Notes: a model not told the origin generated them from the letters alone. Numbered from the stretch's first letter, positions 1 to 11,516 are shown. The stretch: 64,000 bases of DNA from Parelaphostrongylus tenuis (GCA_019055375.1 JAHQIW010000780.1:1-64000), one strand, 5' to 3'. Numbers and translations: made by a program.

Positions 1-440
1 ATATTCATCCCCGCATGCCTCTCAAGAGATTAGGTAAATGGTACAGATCTCACACAATCACCGTCTCTGCCTTTTGGGCAAACTTTGCAGTCATTTGTTC
101 CGCCAAGGCGGTCATACAGGCGGTTGCGGATTAATTGCCGCTTTAGTGTATTCGGTGGTATCTCGACTACTGCTACCGAATTATCCAAACGCGCTCTTTC
201 CAAGCAGCCTTTAATTGCTGCACTTACTTTGTTAGAGATGAAGGGCAGGACGTAAGGAACTTTATCCTCGCAAGACCTTCCGTTTGAAGTTGCCGAATTT
301 CCTCTAATCTATTCCTAGCCTGAAGAGCCCCTATCGTGTTGTAGCCATTGGAGATGGCTATTTTTTGCGCCAAGCTTAGGGACTCTATCTCATACATATA
401 TAATGTATAATAAGGCGTTTGGGCGTGTGCATGCTTACTT
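1..440 (-). pseudogene. Penelope-like element (PLE) fragment, minus strand
   Basis: Read on the minus strand, 400 down to 1 encodes the connector between the reverse transcriptase and GIY-YIG domains of a Penelope-like retroelement. It contains the segments IAISNGYNTIGALQARNRL and then VAVVEIPPNTLKRQLI, followed by a cysteine-containing stretch (NDCKVCPKGRDGDC) that precedes the nuclease domain in this family. The same connector reappears in the plus-strand copy at 945 and in the PLE at 21.3-23.6 kb (IIEIPPNTLRLPL), which supports the call. The endonuclease itself would lie beyond the left edge of the window. Stops and the absence of an RT domain mean this piece is dead. What is seen is the three-way internal similarity; the family name rests on knowledge of PLE architecture. 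Confidence 0.72.
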
Positions 441-944
441 CGATAAGTAATTACATGCATATATATGTTTTTTATAGACACATATGCATACATATACATA
501 TATGTATGGTAATCTGATAGCATGAAAATATGTTTTGAGCTTTTTGAGTGAAGTCTGATAGGGCACTTTCACAGTACTAAACAGCTATTTCGCCTTCTTT
601 CCAAGCTCCTCATTAGTACGGTGCTCTTTGGTTCAGCAAATCCTTTCGAGGGAGACATATCCCTAGCCACATAGGAATCGATTCCAAATTACATAGACCA
701 CCATATGTCGAGTGATAGAATCCCCCACACTGCAAACACCTCAGTCGAGCGCTCACGGCCAGTAGAATGAATCATAGCATTACTTTCGACTATTTGTATA
801 GACCTCGCTCATAAACAGAAATAATGTGACAATATGATAACATCTTTTGAACGTTTAATAGGATTTGAATGCCACTTATACGGTACTAAACAACTGTTTC
901 ATCATTCCAGGCTCACCAACAGTACGGGGCCATTAGGTATATAT
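440..944. repeat. Spacer of the PLE inverted repeat, with a ~90-bp imperfect direct repeat
   Basis: About 530-625 and 845-938 resemble each other: both contain a TAGGRYDYDAATGCCACTT-like start, then GTACTAAACA, a TTTC/TTCC run and AGTACGG. The stretch at 400-510 is rich in CATATATG-type alternating sequence. No gene is seen. Confidence 0.45.
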
Positions 945-1445
945 ATATTTGCTTGGAAAGAGCGCGTTTGGATAATTCGGTAGCAGTAGTCGAGATACCA
1001 CCGAATACACTAAAGCGGCAATTAATCCGCAACCGCCTGTATGACCGCCTTGGCGGAACAAATGACTGCAAAGTTTGCCCAAAAGGCAGAGACGGTGATT
1101 GTATGAGATCTGTACCATTTACCTAATCTCTTGAGAGGCATGCGGGGATGAATATGTTGGCGAAACGGTAAACCACTCTGCATCCGCGTAAAAGAGCACA
1201 TAGCTGGGAAACGTAACTCCCACCCAAAACCTCACTAAGCACACATAAGGAACAAAAGCATAAAGGGGCAGATATTGACGTTAAATTCACGGTCCTTGCA
1301 CAGAAATCAAAAACATCCACGCGTAAGACTCTGGAAGCCTTTTGGATACATAGTAAAGGCCCAGGAATGAAACGCAAAGAGGAGTGCTCCATAATAACGC
1401 GTGACCTCGTACCATACCTCAGGCTGATGTTCCCAGCCTGAGCAG
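945..1445 (+). pseudogene. PLE GIY-YIG endonuclease domain fragment
   Basis: The plus strand encodes the PLE connector (VAVVEIPPNTLKRQLI, then NDCKVCPKGRDGDC). After a frame change comes a GIY-YIG nuclease of the Penelope type: LIS-EACGDEYVGET at about 1126-1170, PLCIRVKEHIAGK at about 1173-1212, and VKFTVLAQKSKTSTRKTLEA and FWIHSKGPGMKRKEECSIIT up to 1416. The CGDEYVGET core, the RVKEH helix and the glutamate in LEAFWI are the positions expected of the domain. A frameshift near 1120 and an in-frame stop show it is inactive. The RT domain is missing. It forms the right arm of the head-to-head pair with 1-211. Confidence 0.8.
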
Positions 1446-1609
1446 GCACAGTATCACTTGTGCATTGACTCTAAGTGGCAGGTCTTCAATGAATGATTGA
1501 AAGACCTAAAACATCTAAGCTGGTCGGTGTGATTTTGGAATGAAGTTCAGGTTATGCGATACAAAAATTCGTTTCTTACGTTTTCTGCTGAAGTTATGGA
1601 GGTTTATGA

Positions 1610-1740
1610 CTGAATGATTTGAGAATTAATTTGACCTTTCCAGGCTCTGAAGATGACGAACCTTGCCGAAACGTAAGCCAGCACGATTGTTGTGCTATTT
1701 GTGCTGTGGTTACGCTTGACTGTTTGTACTGCATCACTAG
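1610..1740 (+). mobile_element. PLE 3' end with hammerhead-like core
   Basis: The stretch TTGACCTTTCCAGGCTCTGA at 1630-1650 runs into CTGAAGA, then about 14 nt, then GCCGAAACG at about 1665-1673. Related versions occur after the PLE at 23571 and alone at 46391. The CTGANGA...GAAA arrangement resembles the conserved core of the small hammerhead ribozymes reported in Penelope-like elements. The sequence is decayed and stem pairing is not convincing, so activity is doubtful. Confidence 0.5.
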
Positions 1741-2242
1741 TATTAAAAAAATATTATACTCAACACCCCATGAACCTCGCTCTTTGAGGGATTCCGCCCG
1801 GTTGATCGCGAAGACACGTGGCGCATTCCCAGGTGGTGGATGGGGAAACAAACGCAGACCAAAAGCGACCACTTGCTTCCCAGAGTCGCAGGTGGATTCA
1901 GAGGATAAGTTCCCCGCTTCTCCAGCGCCGACCTGAGAAAGCGCTATTTCTACGAGTCATGTTGTCCAAAGACCTGTAATCCAGCGGTTGGGAAGTACAC
2001 GGGAGGCGGTTGGGAGTCGCCTCCAACAAATAAGCTCCTCCCACTCCTCCGAGAAAGACTGACGAGCTACGCGTGACTACCCAGTCCCACGTTTAGAGCT
2101 TAGCAAGTTATGCGTTGGGTATCAAATTTCCAAAAACAATAACATATATGGGCCTCATTCTCCTGACTTCGAGAGAGCCCCTGGTACGGCAACGCCAGGT
2201 AGGACGGGTAAGGAGAGGCTGCTAAAATCTCAAGGACAGACT

Positions 2243-2917
2243 ATGCTGCCAAGATCGAAACGGATTAACATGACGATCTGTACCTGCAATACAAGAACAC
2301 TTGCTCACGAATCCGCTGTAGAAGATCTATTGACTCAAGCGAGAACGATGAGTTACGACGTCACTGGCTTGGCTGAGACAAGAAAAGACCACCCTTTTCA
2401 CGCTGTTTATGACACCGGAGAAGAACTGTTCCTTGGAACATGCGATCGCAGAGGTGTCGGAGGTGTTGGTTTCCTCGTTAAATCGAATTTGACCGTAAAC
2501 ATCAATTCATTCAAACAACTAACAACCCATATCGGACGACTACGGTTGAAACGGTGTGTTTCTATGCCGGCTTTGACCATCTTCGTTGCTTACGCGCCAA
2601 CATCAAGCTCTGACGAAGACGATGCGTTTTATATGGACCACGAAAAGTCCTTCGGAGAAGAGCATACATTCCTTGAGGTCATTGTTGGAGATTTTAAAGC
2701 AAAAATTGGACCTAGAAAGGCTCCAAAGAAACGCCAAATTGGGACTCACGGACTGAAATGGAATGAACACGGTGAGAGGCTATCTGAGTATATCATGACG
2801 ACTCAAACCATTCATGGTAACTCACAATTTCAAAAACCTCACTTTCAGCAATGGACGCGGGAATTTCCCAATGGAGCGTACTACAACGAAATAGACCACA
2901 TCTTAGTAAATCTATAG
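2243..2917 (+). pseudogene. RTE endonuclease domain (APE type), inactivated
   Basis: A 224-residue open frame starts at the ATG after the RTE leader. Visible endonuclease motifs in order are ICTCNTRTL (metal-binding Asn, residues about 12-20), VTGLAETRKD (catalytic Glu, about 39-48), EELFLGTCDRRGVGGVGFLV (about 60-79), FVAYAPTSS (about 114-122), VIVGDFKAKIG (about 146-156), and DHILVN near the end. In active family members the fifth motif is GDFN; here the Asn is Lys, which should abolish catalysis. The frame ends with a stop just after DHILVN, where a full-length protein would continue. Function is nicking target DNA for retrotransposition; this copy is a relic. Confidence 0.8.
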
Positions 2918-2998
2918 TTTTGCCTGACAGATGTCGCTATTATTCCTAAGCTCTAAACGGCATCAGACCATCGCCTCCTTCGCGCAGCGTTCCGCTCT

Positions 2999-3412
2999 TT
3001 GCGAAAAGGAGAGAAAGCCGCTAAAATTAAACAACGTAGTTCCAGAACTACCATAAAGTGGGACGTATTCAAATCATTAATGAGCTCCTGGGAAGATACC
3101 GTTGTCGAAATCATCGACAAAGAATACGACCAAGTCGTTGAATGTGTTCACGTTAGCGCTATGAAAGCCGAGAGTCTTACAGCCACGAAGAGACGCTTGT
3201 CTCTGCAGACACTCGAGCTGATACGTCAACGTGCAATCGTAAGAGCTACAGGGAACCGGTCCGAACTTGTTGAATGTTGCAGAGAATCGATAAAAGAATG
3301 CCTCAAAGATAGACGAGCAGCAATCATGGCAAAACCTACAAAAGCTGGAAAGAGCATATGCAAAGCCCAGCGAAGCTTCGCCAATTACAAGACCAAGATG
3401 ATTGCACATTGA
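2999..3412 (+). pseudogene. RTE linker region between endonuclease and RT
   Basis: This frame continues the same element after the premature stop and a frame change. It is basic and helical: RKGEKAAKIKQRSSRTTIKW at the start, TKRRLSLQTLELIRQRAIVR in the middle and AGKSICKAQRSFANYKTKM near the end. This matches the connector that separates endonuclease and reverse transcriptase in RTE proteins. It has no catalytic role of its own. The element ends about 130 bp downstream. Confidence 0.7.
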
Positions 3413-3589
3413 CGCCCTGATGGGACACTTACAGCTTGCAAAACGGCAATGGAGAAAATCATCAACCAGTAATACTTGGATCTTTTCGCTAGCCACGTCC
3501 TCTTACAGCCATATAAATTGCAAGTGGTATTATATCCCCTCAGAAAACGTGGAATGGTCCTGTTGATTAGAATCTATTTTGCTGAATAT

Positions 3590-4345
3590 TAAGACTCTGC
3601 CAGAAAATCCCAGAGTCACAAAATTGCATTAGTAACAAGTTGTTTTCGTATGATTACTGCTTTGTAAGAGCCTTTCATTGAGTGTTCTAAATGAGGGCAC
3701 AGCAGAACGCTTACAGGGATAGCTAATATTCTTTTTTCACTTAAAAAACCTTTTTGCTCATCAGAAAACGTCGAACTTCTTCTTGGACCTACGTTAATGG
3801 AACATTGCTACGAATTTGGTATAAAACCTAACTAGACTACGCGACACCGATGCGGTACAGCATAAATGAATGCTTATAGAGAAAGTATATATTTTGCATG
3901 CGCTTCTGTATGTGAATGTGCATACACGTTTGCGCGTTTTCTCGTTTTGAACTATGCATTATACATATGATAACGCAGAATAATAAACTCGCGTGATACA
4001 TGAGGCTATAGCTCCTCATTAACCCCAGTGGTGGTCTAGTGGTCGTGGGCTTCCGGTGTGTCGAGTTCCTCCTACGTCACAGATTTCTTCACGCAATTTT
4101 GTACCGCCTTTCCGATGAATGTGTGCGGGAAGGCAGCGCGAAGGACAGGAGCGGACGCCGTGGCTGGTGCTGCCTCATAATGAGTCCAAATTTTGCAATA
4201 TTGAGAGGGCTTTAACCCCTACGATTAGTCGCACTTGCTGGCTTATGAACGAAACAAAAAGTGTCAGAAATATGAGTCAATGTAAGTATATAGCACGGAA
4301 ATGTTCAGTGACAGTTTAATGTACGACTTTTTCGTAAGGATCTTG
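3590..4345 (+). repeat. Long dispersed repeat, copy 1 (tRNA-like segment inside)
   Basis: This block recurs almost unchanged at 6823-7445 and in diverged form at 10171-10545. Landmarks are GCTCATCAGAAAACGTCGAA, an AACCCCAGTGGTGGTCTAGT stretch with a following GTCGAGTTCC that look like pol III A and B boxes, and a terminal GTAAGGATCTTGCTTTTCTC. The 180-bp satellite begins immediately after its right end. No protein of substance is encoded. It may be a non-autonomous element; its true ends are not clear. Confidence 0.7.
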
Positions 4346-6822
4346 CTTTTCTCTTTAATCTCGATGCCAGTAATCAGATGTTACTATTGGATTCCGGATC
4401 CGTTTGAAACAGACTGAGTAATGACGTTTAGAATATGAAGGTGAGACACTGTAATAGAGGAAAACAGTGTAACATTCAGCATGAAATTCCTGTGCGCTCT
4501 TAAACATTTCATCCAATATGAAAGCATTTTTAGGTACATCTCGATGCCAGCAAAAAGGTGGTGCAACTGGAACCCGGACCCGTTTGAAACAGGCTGAGTG
4601 ATGACGTGAATAGGTTATGAAGGTGTCATTTTATAATAGAGCATAGCCATGTAATAGTCAACATGAACTTTCTGTGCGCTTCTATTCCTTCCAGAAAAAA
4701 TGAGAGCATTTTTTGGATAGATCTCAATGCAAGAAATCAGATGGTGCTGTTGGATCCCGGATCCGTTAGAAACAGAATGAGTAATGACGTAAATAGATTA
4801 TAAAGGTGCTATTCTATAATAGAGCATAGCCGTGTAATATTCAACATAATTTTCTGAGCGCTTTTAATCCTTTCACTCAATATGAGAGCGTTTTTCGATA
4901 GACCTCAACGCAAGCAATCAGATCGCACTATTGGATCCCGGATCCGTTCGAAGCAGGATGAGTTATGACGTTAATAGATTATGAAGGGGTTATAATATAG
5001 CAGCGCATAGCCGTGTAAAACTCAACATGAATTTTCTATGCGCTTTAATCATTTCAGCAGAGATCAGAATAATTCTAGGTAGATCTCGATGCCAGCAATC
5101 AAAGGCGCTGTTGTATCCCGGATCCGTTCGAAACAGTATGAGTAATGACGTAAATAGATCATGAAGGTGCTATTCTATACTAAAGCATAGCCATGTAAGA
5201 TTGAACATAAATTTTCTATGCGCTTTTAATACTTTCAGATAAGCTGAAAGCATTTTTGGATAGATCTCAATGCGAGCAATCAGATGGTGCTGTTCTATCA
5301 ATGATGCGTCTGAAACAAACTGAGTAATGTCGATTGGAATATGAAGGTGCTATATTATAATAGAGCAAAGCAGTGTAATATTGAACATGAAAATTCTGTG
5401 AGCTTTCAATCCTTTCAGCCAAGATGAGAGCATTTTTAGATGAATCTCAATGCAAGCAGTCAGATGGTAATATTGGATCCCGGATCCGTTTGAAACAGAC
5501 TGAGTAATGACGTAAATCGGATATGAATGTGCTATACTGTAATAGAACAAAACCGTGTTATATTTAACATGAATTTTCTGTGCGCTTTTGATCCTGTCAG
5601 CCAAGATGAGAGCATTTCTAGACAGATCTCGATGTCAACAATCAGATAATACTATTATATCCCGGATCCGTTTGATACATACTAAGTTATGACGTAAATC
5701 GGATATAAATATGCTACACTATAATAGAACAAAACCGTGTAAGATTTAGCATGAATTTTCTGTGCGCTTTTAGTCCTTCTAGCCAAGATGAGAGAATTTT
5801 TTCATAGACCTCGATGCCAGCAATCAGATGGTACCATTGGATCACGGATCCGTTCGAATCAGATTGAGTAATGAATGAATGTGCTGTTCTATGATAGAGC
5901 ATAGCCGTGTTATATTCAATTTTCTGTGCGCTTTTGATCCTCTCAGCCGAAGAAAGCATTTTTGGATAGATCTCAATGCAAGCAATCAGATGGTGCTGCT
6001 GGATCCCGGATCCGTTTGAAACGAACTGAGTAATGACGTAAATAGGATATGAGGGTGTAATACTAGGGTACAGCATCGCCGTGCAATATTCAAAATGAAC
6101 TTTCTGCGCGCTTTTAATCCTCTCAGCTGAAAGAAAGCATATTTGGATAGATCTCAAAGCAAGCAATCAGATGGTACTATTGGATTCCAGATCCGTTCGA
6201 AACAGACTGAGTAATGACATGAATAGATTAGGAAGGAGCTATTCTATAACAGAGCAGAGGCGTGTAATATTTAACATGAATTTCCTGTGCGCTTTTAATC
6301 CTTTCAGAAAAAATGAGAGCCTTTCTAGATAAATCTATTTGCCAGCAATCAGATGGCGCAGTTGGATCCCGGACCCCGTTCGAAACAGACTGAGTAATGA
6401 CGTAAATAGGATATGAATGTGCTATACTGTAATAGAACAAAACCGTGTTATATTTAACATGAATTTTCTGTGCCCTTTGAATCCTTTTAGCCAAGATGAG
6501 AGAATTTTTTCATAGACCTCGATGTCAGCAATCAGATGGTATTTTATAACCCGAATCCGTTTGAAACAGACTGAGTAATGACGTTTAGAATATGAAGGTG
6601 CTATACAACAATGGAGCAAAAACGTGATATGTTCAACATGAAATTTCTGGTCGCTTTTTAATTTCAACCAAGATGAGAGCATTTCAAGATAGATCTCGAT
6701 GCCAGCAGTCAGATGGTACTTTGGAAACCGAATCCGTTTGAAACATACTGAGTAATGACGTAAATAGGTTATGAAGGTACTGTTCTATAATAGAGCACAG
6801 CCGTATAATATTCAACATGCTC
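4346..6822. repeat. 180-bp satellite array 1 (about 14 units)
   Basis: Head-to-tail units of about 180 bp. A unit carries CTCGATGCCAGCAATCAGAT, GGATCCCGGATCCGTTTGAA, CAGACTGAGTAATGACGT, ATAGAGCATAGCCGTGTAAT, ATGAATTTTCTGTGCGC and CAGCCAAGATGAGAGC. Single units diverge by roughly 10-20% by eye. Because 180 is a multiple of 3, minus-strand frames stay open across units and mimic a repetitive protein; no start, codon bias or conserved domain supports a gene. Confidence 0.95.
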
Positions 6823-7445
6823 ATAAAAAAACCTTATTTGCTCATCAGAAAACGTCGAACTTCTTCTTGGACCTACGTTTATGTAACATTGCTACGAATT
6901 TGGTATAAAACCTAACTAGACTACGCGACACCGATACGGTACAGCATAAATGAATGCTTATAGAGAAAGTAAATTTTTTGCATGCGCTTCTATATGTGAA
7001 TGTGCATACACGTTTGCGCGTTTTCTCGTTTTGAACTATGCATTATACATATGATAACGCAGAATAATAAACTCGCGTGATACACGAGGTTATAGCTCCT
7101 CATTAACCCCAGTGGTGGTCTAGTGGTCGTGGGCTTCCGGTGTGTCGAGTTCCTCCTACGTCACATATTTCTTCACGCAATTTTGTACCGCCTTTCCGAT
7201 GAATGTGTGCGGGAAGGCAGCGCGAAGGACAGGAGCGGACGCCGTGGCTGGTGCTGCCTCATAATGAGTCCAAATTTTGCGATATTGAGAGGGCAGGTTA
7301 ACCCCTACGATAAGTCACACTTGCTGGCTTATGAGCTAAACAAAAAGTGTTAGAAATATGGCTCAATGTAAGTATATAGCATGGAAATGTTCAGTGACAG
7401 TTTAATGTACGACTTTTTCGTAAGGATCTTGCTTTTCTCTTCGAA
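6823..7445 (+). repeat. Long dispersed repeat, copy 2
   Basis: Nearly identical to about 3740-4345, beginning at the run of A before CCTTATTTGCTCATCAG and ending in GTAAGGATCTTGCTTTTCTC. It lies at the other end of satellite array 1, so the array is bracketed by direct copies. To its right the two copies part company: copy 1 runs into satellite and copy 2 into unique sequence. Confidence 0.85.
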
Positions 7446-7734
7446 AGTGTTTGTTTCAGAGGAAGCTGTGGCATTGTTTCTGCTATTTATATCGTTATTA
7501 AAGTTTCTTCTATCACAAATTACGCGATGCTGAGATGTCATCGTGTTTCATGCGATGATGGTGTGAATGCACGTTCCGTAATCGGAAGTAAACTTGAATA
7601 CATGTGCTTATTTTGAACGTCGTTATAAACGCATTTCTCGCTCCCTGTTTGGTTGCTAATGACGTCGAAATTGCTGTTATTGCATATTTATTTTAAGCAA
7701 CGGAAGGGATGTTGGTTCGTGCATAAGTAAATTC
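7446..7734. other. Unassigned sequence
   Basis: No open frame, repeat match within the window or RNA-like structure was recognised in this AT-rich stretch. Confidence 0.4.
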
Positions 7735-8570
7735 GGTTTTTTTTTCATTAGGAGGGTACAAATGAAAAACCGATTTTATTTGCTGGAGAGCAATTTTTCA
7801 TGGAAATGTTGGCCATCATTTAAAAGCTGCAACACAGGGATACAGCCCCATGTTGCTGGCTCTCAAAAAAACTTTTTTCACGTTGCTAGTGGGAAGGATT
7901 TCTTGGCTTCAGACTTGCATATTTCTCGCTGGACACAGCTTTATCCTTGGACTATTAGCAATCATTAATGGCGTAGTCGAATTTGATTCTAACGCCGTGC
8001 TTATATCATAAAAAAACCATTTCTCTGGTACGCATGAAATAAGGTAGATTCAAATCTGCGATCATTGGCAGCATCAGCCGACCTACGTGCGCTTGGCTGG
8101 CAACCACGTTCTATGGCGCGATCTCCATCAGTTTTTTTGGCATATGACGCCTAAATAAGTATTGCGTCAGCGCTTCACGTGGGAGCCTCACAGACCCATA
8201 AGTGAGTTGGCCAATGAAGCCATTGATCACAGATGGGAATCCAACTTATTTTAGCTGCTGCGCTTCATAGAAATGGTCTTTTGAGGATATAAGCATAACG
8301 TTGGAATTAAATTCAATTGAGCTATCAAATGGTTACTATCAGTTCAAAGAAAGAGCTCTGCAGAGCGAAAATGTGTGCGTCTGATACTTGGTTCTGTGTA
8401 GAGTTTACAGCGTTATAATAGGTTGTTTCAAAAAGCGGTGACGTGGGGCTGTAGCCTCATGTCTCAGCTTTAGAATGAACACTAACACTCCTAAGAAATG
8501 TTCCTGTCCAGCGAGTGAAATCCTTTTTTATTTGTTACCTATCGGTATGAAAGAACCTGATTTTGCTTTC
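7735..8570. mobile_element. Palindromic foldback element, family A copy 1
   Basis: The two halves are imperfect reverse complements around about 8150. The left half has GGAGGGTACAAATGAAAAAC and CTTGGCTTCAGAC; the right half mirrors this through CAGCGAGTGAAATCC. The core contains CGATCATTGGCAGCATCAGC, mirrored by GCCAATGAAGCCATTGATC. Related copies lie at 28405-29195 and 51128-51752. No transposase is encoded, so it is best called a MITE-like or foldback element. Confidence 0.75.
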
Positions 8571-9188
8571 AAACCGTGAGATCAAGATGGGTCGATGACG
8601 AAGAAACATCTCGCAACATCAACAACAAATGTGGCCCGCAACTGCTGAAACTAAGTTCACCTTATGAAGCCCACATAGTTTTGTGTAGTCTTACCTCTAC
8701 CCCCCTGTTTAGTGCTTCCTCCTCTACTTCCTTTATCGAAATAATACCAATTAAATCGGAAGTTTTTTCGCCGTCATATGTTGAGATGAATGTTGTAAAC
8801 TGTTATAATTTACCTACTTTATGTCCACCAGTTTTCCGTAAAACGTACACATAAATTTGAAGGACTGTAATAGTCTTTTGCGCGTGCTTTGAAACGTTTG
8901 TCTCCAGTTATTCTGAATGGCGGTAGCCAATGCAGAGCATGTCGCTTTTTTTTGTAATGTTGATTTCGAGAAATTTCGGTTTACCTTTCGTATGGGCAGG
9001 AGAATCGCAAAATATGGTAGCCAAAAGACAGAGTGGCAGAAATTAAACACAAAAGGAGTGTTTTATCACACTATTCAGCAGGTTACTTTATGATATAGGT
9101 TTTATATGTAGAAAAAGGACAGATATAAACCTGAGCACTTCTGTCAGTAAAAGGCCCGAAAACTATTTTCACTTTCAATAGTGCTGAG
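8571..9188. other. Unassigned sequence
   Basis: A 92-codon plus-strand frame (8576-8854) exists but shows no recognisable motif, splice context or similarity to other frames here. Nothing else is seen. Confidence 0.35.
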
Positions 9189-9295
9189 TAATGTGCAAAA
9201 CTTTGGCGACGGCGGGACGCGAACCCATATCTCACCCTATCCTGGAGCACGTGATCTATCTCGATGTATTACCGAAGCCTGTCTTGCCACCACTC
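9189..9295 (-). repeat. tRNA-like sequence, possible SINE head
   Basis: On the minus strand the segment has a GTAGCGTAGAGTGGTGGC block resembling an A box and GGGTTCGCGTCCCGCC resembling a T arm and B box, about 65 nt apart. The terminal stem does not pair well over 7 bp and the anticodon arm is unclear, so a working tRNA is unlikely. A (TA)n run lies nearby at 9391-9409. Confidence 0.4.
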
Positions 9296-10170
9296 TACGC
9301 TACAACGCATCAATTTGTCAGCAACCAGCCGTCAACCTTATGTCCTAAGGGTTGATTCGACATTAAAAGCAGTTACTTTGACAGTTATGGGATATATATA
9401 TATATATATGTTAAAAATAAAAATTCCTTCTAATTAAACGCTTTGTAGCTGTGGTACCTATATTTCATATCCACTCCGTATCTAACCAATGTTTCTTACC
9501 GGCGTCGAGTAATACAGAGGAAATAAAGTTGACCACTTCACCAGGTCGTGAAGTATGAGGAGCATCTAACAGAACTCCTGAACTGTGCTTGAACTATGAC
9601 TAGTATGTGGTGAGGTAAACTGAATTTTGCGCCTAGACTATCACAAAAAGCTACCTAACACATCCAGCAAGATATGTGTTAAAGAATGCGCATATGCAGG
9701 CCTATCATAGAATAGAAGTTTTGGAAATGAACAAGAGAGAGAAGCATTAATGGACTCAAGAAGATCGAAACGTGCTCTAAGACGTTATCCTGTACGATAG
9801 TCGTTCGCATTTGTCTTTCACCATAACAACTAATCGGAATACTAAAAATCGACAGGTAAAAGACGGTGTCGAGAAGTACCCTTATATTTATCTTACTTAT
9901 ATGCCCTAACTTGTGATCACATTGCTAACAGAGCGGTTCCACATTGTTCTGACCACTGTTCTGTTGGGAGTCGCTGTTAAGCGATGCATAGAAAGAGTCT
10001 GTTAAAGAATTTGAAGCAATGGTTGAAATGCATTGAACAACCGTGGCATAAGCTGGTTCGTACCCGTTTGCTTGTCGTCGCAACAAAGAGCGCGAAATTG
10101 CATATATACGACCTGACAAAGGTTGAAATGCTCTTGCTGATAACAACCTAGTCAGTCAAATATCTCCATG
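9296..10170. other. Unassigned sequence
   Basis: Apart from the (TA)n microsatellite at 9391-9409, no repeat match or plausible coding exon was found. Confidence 0.4.
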
Positions 10171-10545
10171 ATTCTGCCAGAGAAGCCTAGAATCACATAA
10201 CTGCATTAAAAACAAGTTGCTTTCATACAATCATTGCTTTGTCTGAGTTTCCCGTGCTCACAGGTAAGGATACTATTCACTTATCACGTTGAAATACCTT
10301 TGTTTGCTCATCAGTATAGCGTCAAAGTTCTTCTTGGACTTACGTATTTGCCTCATTGTCGCGAATCTGGTATCAGATCTAAGTAGATTATGCGACATCT
10401 ATTGAGCAGTGTATAAATGTGCTCTTATAAAGGACTGATATATCATTCATGCAGTTATGTGTGTGAAAATGTACACTAGTCTGTGTGCAGGTTTCGACTT
10501 CGACCACCTTATCGCTTCCCAAACTGTCATATTTCTAGCACTTTG
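10171..10545 (+). repeat. Long dispersed repeat, copy 3 (diverged)
   Basis: It matches the left part of copy 1: GATTCTGCCAGAGAAGCCTA against GACTCTGCCAGAAAATCCCA, and TTTGCTCATCAG followed by TTCTTCTTGGAC. Identity is visibly lower than between copies 1 and 2 and the tRNA-like part is missing. It lies about 1 kb left of satellite array 2. Confidence 0.6.
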
Positions 10546-10894
10546 TTACAGTGGATTTAGTGAAATATCCATTTTACGGGTTTTGATAGGTGCCCTTAAA
10601 TTCTGAAGCATTTCTCCAAAATGTAGATCTTCAAAAGCGATTTTTGTGAGACGAATAAATTTAAAATCTCAGTGATATGTTCCACGTGGCGAACCTCCAC
10701 TTTGTTTCATTGTGGGAGATTTCGACTGCTGAAGCACTAATTCTTAGCGTAAAAAGTATAACCTAAGGAAGTGATCGTCTCACTGAGGAAATAGGGAGAT
10801 GTCTCCCAAAAGCCAGCTTTTTGTGGCCTAGAATTTTCTATTATAGAAAAACATGTAGCAGCAAGCCCAACATTCCATCGACAAAATGGATTTA
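10546..10894. other. Unassigned sequence
   Basis: No repeat match, exon or RNA structure recognised. Confidence 0.35.
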
Positions 10895-11095
10895 TACCTT
10901 TATTTCGAGTGCTTGGGACCACGCTCAAATTTTAATAGATCCTTTCTATTATTTGAGCCAACTTGTCATGTGGTCTACTAAGGGCTCTTGTACAACCCGA
11001 TACGCGTGTTTTGTCTTTACAGACTCGTCAGTCGCGAAGAACCCGTCATCTGTCAATCTTTTTATAGTCACTTCTCTCGGGAGCCCTACCGAACT
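10895..11095 (-). repeat. Dispersed repeat family R, minus-strand copy
   Basis: It shares CGAGTGCTTGGGACCACGCT, TTGAGCCAACTTGTCATGTG and the following GTCTAC...CTCTTGTACA stretch with copies at 25330-25615 (+), 33200-33490 (-), 40015-40110 (-) and 40325-40680 (+). The nature of the parent element is unknown. Confidence 0.6.
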
Positions 11096-11516
11096 AAAGC
11101 TATAATATGACAAAAATACCAGCCAATGAGCAATCTACTGCGCAACACTCTGTGTTAGGTGAAAAATTCACTTGACATAAAGTGATAATCGTTCGTCCTC
11201 GAAGACTCTCTGTTGGGAGAGTAGAGCTCCCGAGAGTTTTGCATTCAGGTTTGCTGATGTCCGGGGTCGCTACATCGTTGTTCACGTTTTTGGCTAGTCG
11301 AAATAAACAAGTTTCCGTGTACGGTCACTATGCGATGCAAAAAAAGTCTCCCTTTTTATTCCGGGGCGGCTTTCTTAAAATTTAACATAAAAAGTAAAGC
11401 TTCGCGCAAATGGAGTCTTCCACGCACAGATATCATCTCCAAACTCCTATGAAAACCATCTTATAAATTATCTTGTGTATAAAAAGCGTGTGAATTAATG
11501 GCATTTTAACAAACTT
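11096..11516. other. Unassigned sequence left of satellite array 2
   Basis: Short frames only; no recognisable gene or repeat. Confidence 0.35.

Larger units (their letters stand above)
1..1154. repeat. Head-to-head inverted repeat of PLE sequence (arms 1-211 and 945-1154)
   Basis: Positions 1-211 are the reverse complement of about 945-1154 with very few mismatches. Both arms encode the same PLE connector, so the unit is two PLE ends facing apart around a ~730-bp spacer. The near identity implies a recent event. PLEs are known to insert in tandem or inverted arrangements, which is a simple explanation. Confidence 0.85.
1960..3545 (+). mobile_element. RTE-clade non-LTR retrotransposon, 3'-truncated
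   Basis: A 5' leader (about 1960-2242, including the CAGGTAGGACGGGTAAG stretch that I associate with strongylid RTE elements) precedes an apurinic-type endonuclease frame and the linker toward the reverse transcriptase. Coding similarity runs through about 3490 (FASHV, the point just before the RT domain begins in full elements) and then stops. The RT and the 3' tail are absent. Loss of the 3' end is unusual for simple 5'-truncating LINEs and suggests a later deletion or an insertion breakpoint. RTE elements copy themselves by target-primed reverse transcription; this copy cannot. Confidence 0.8.
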
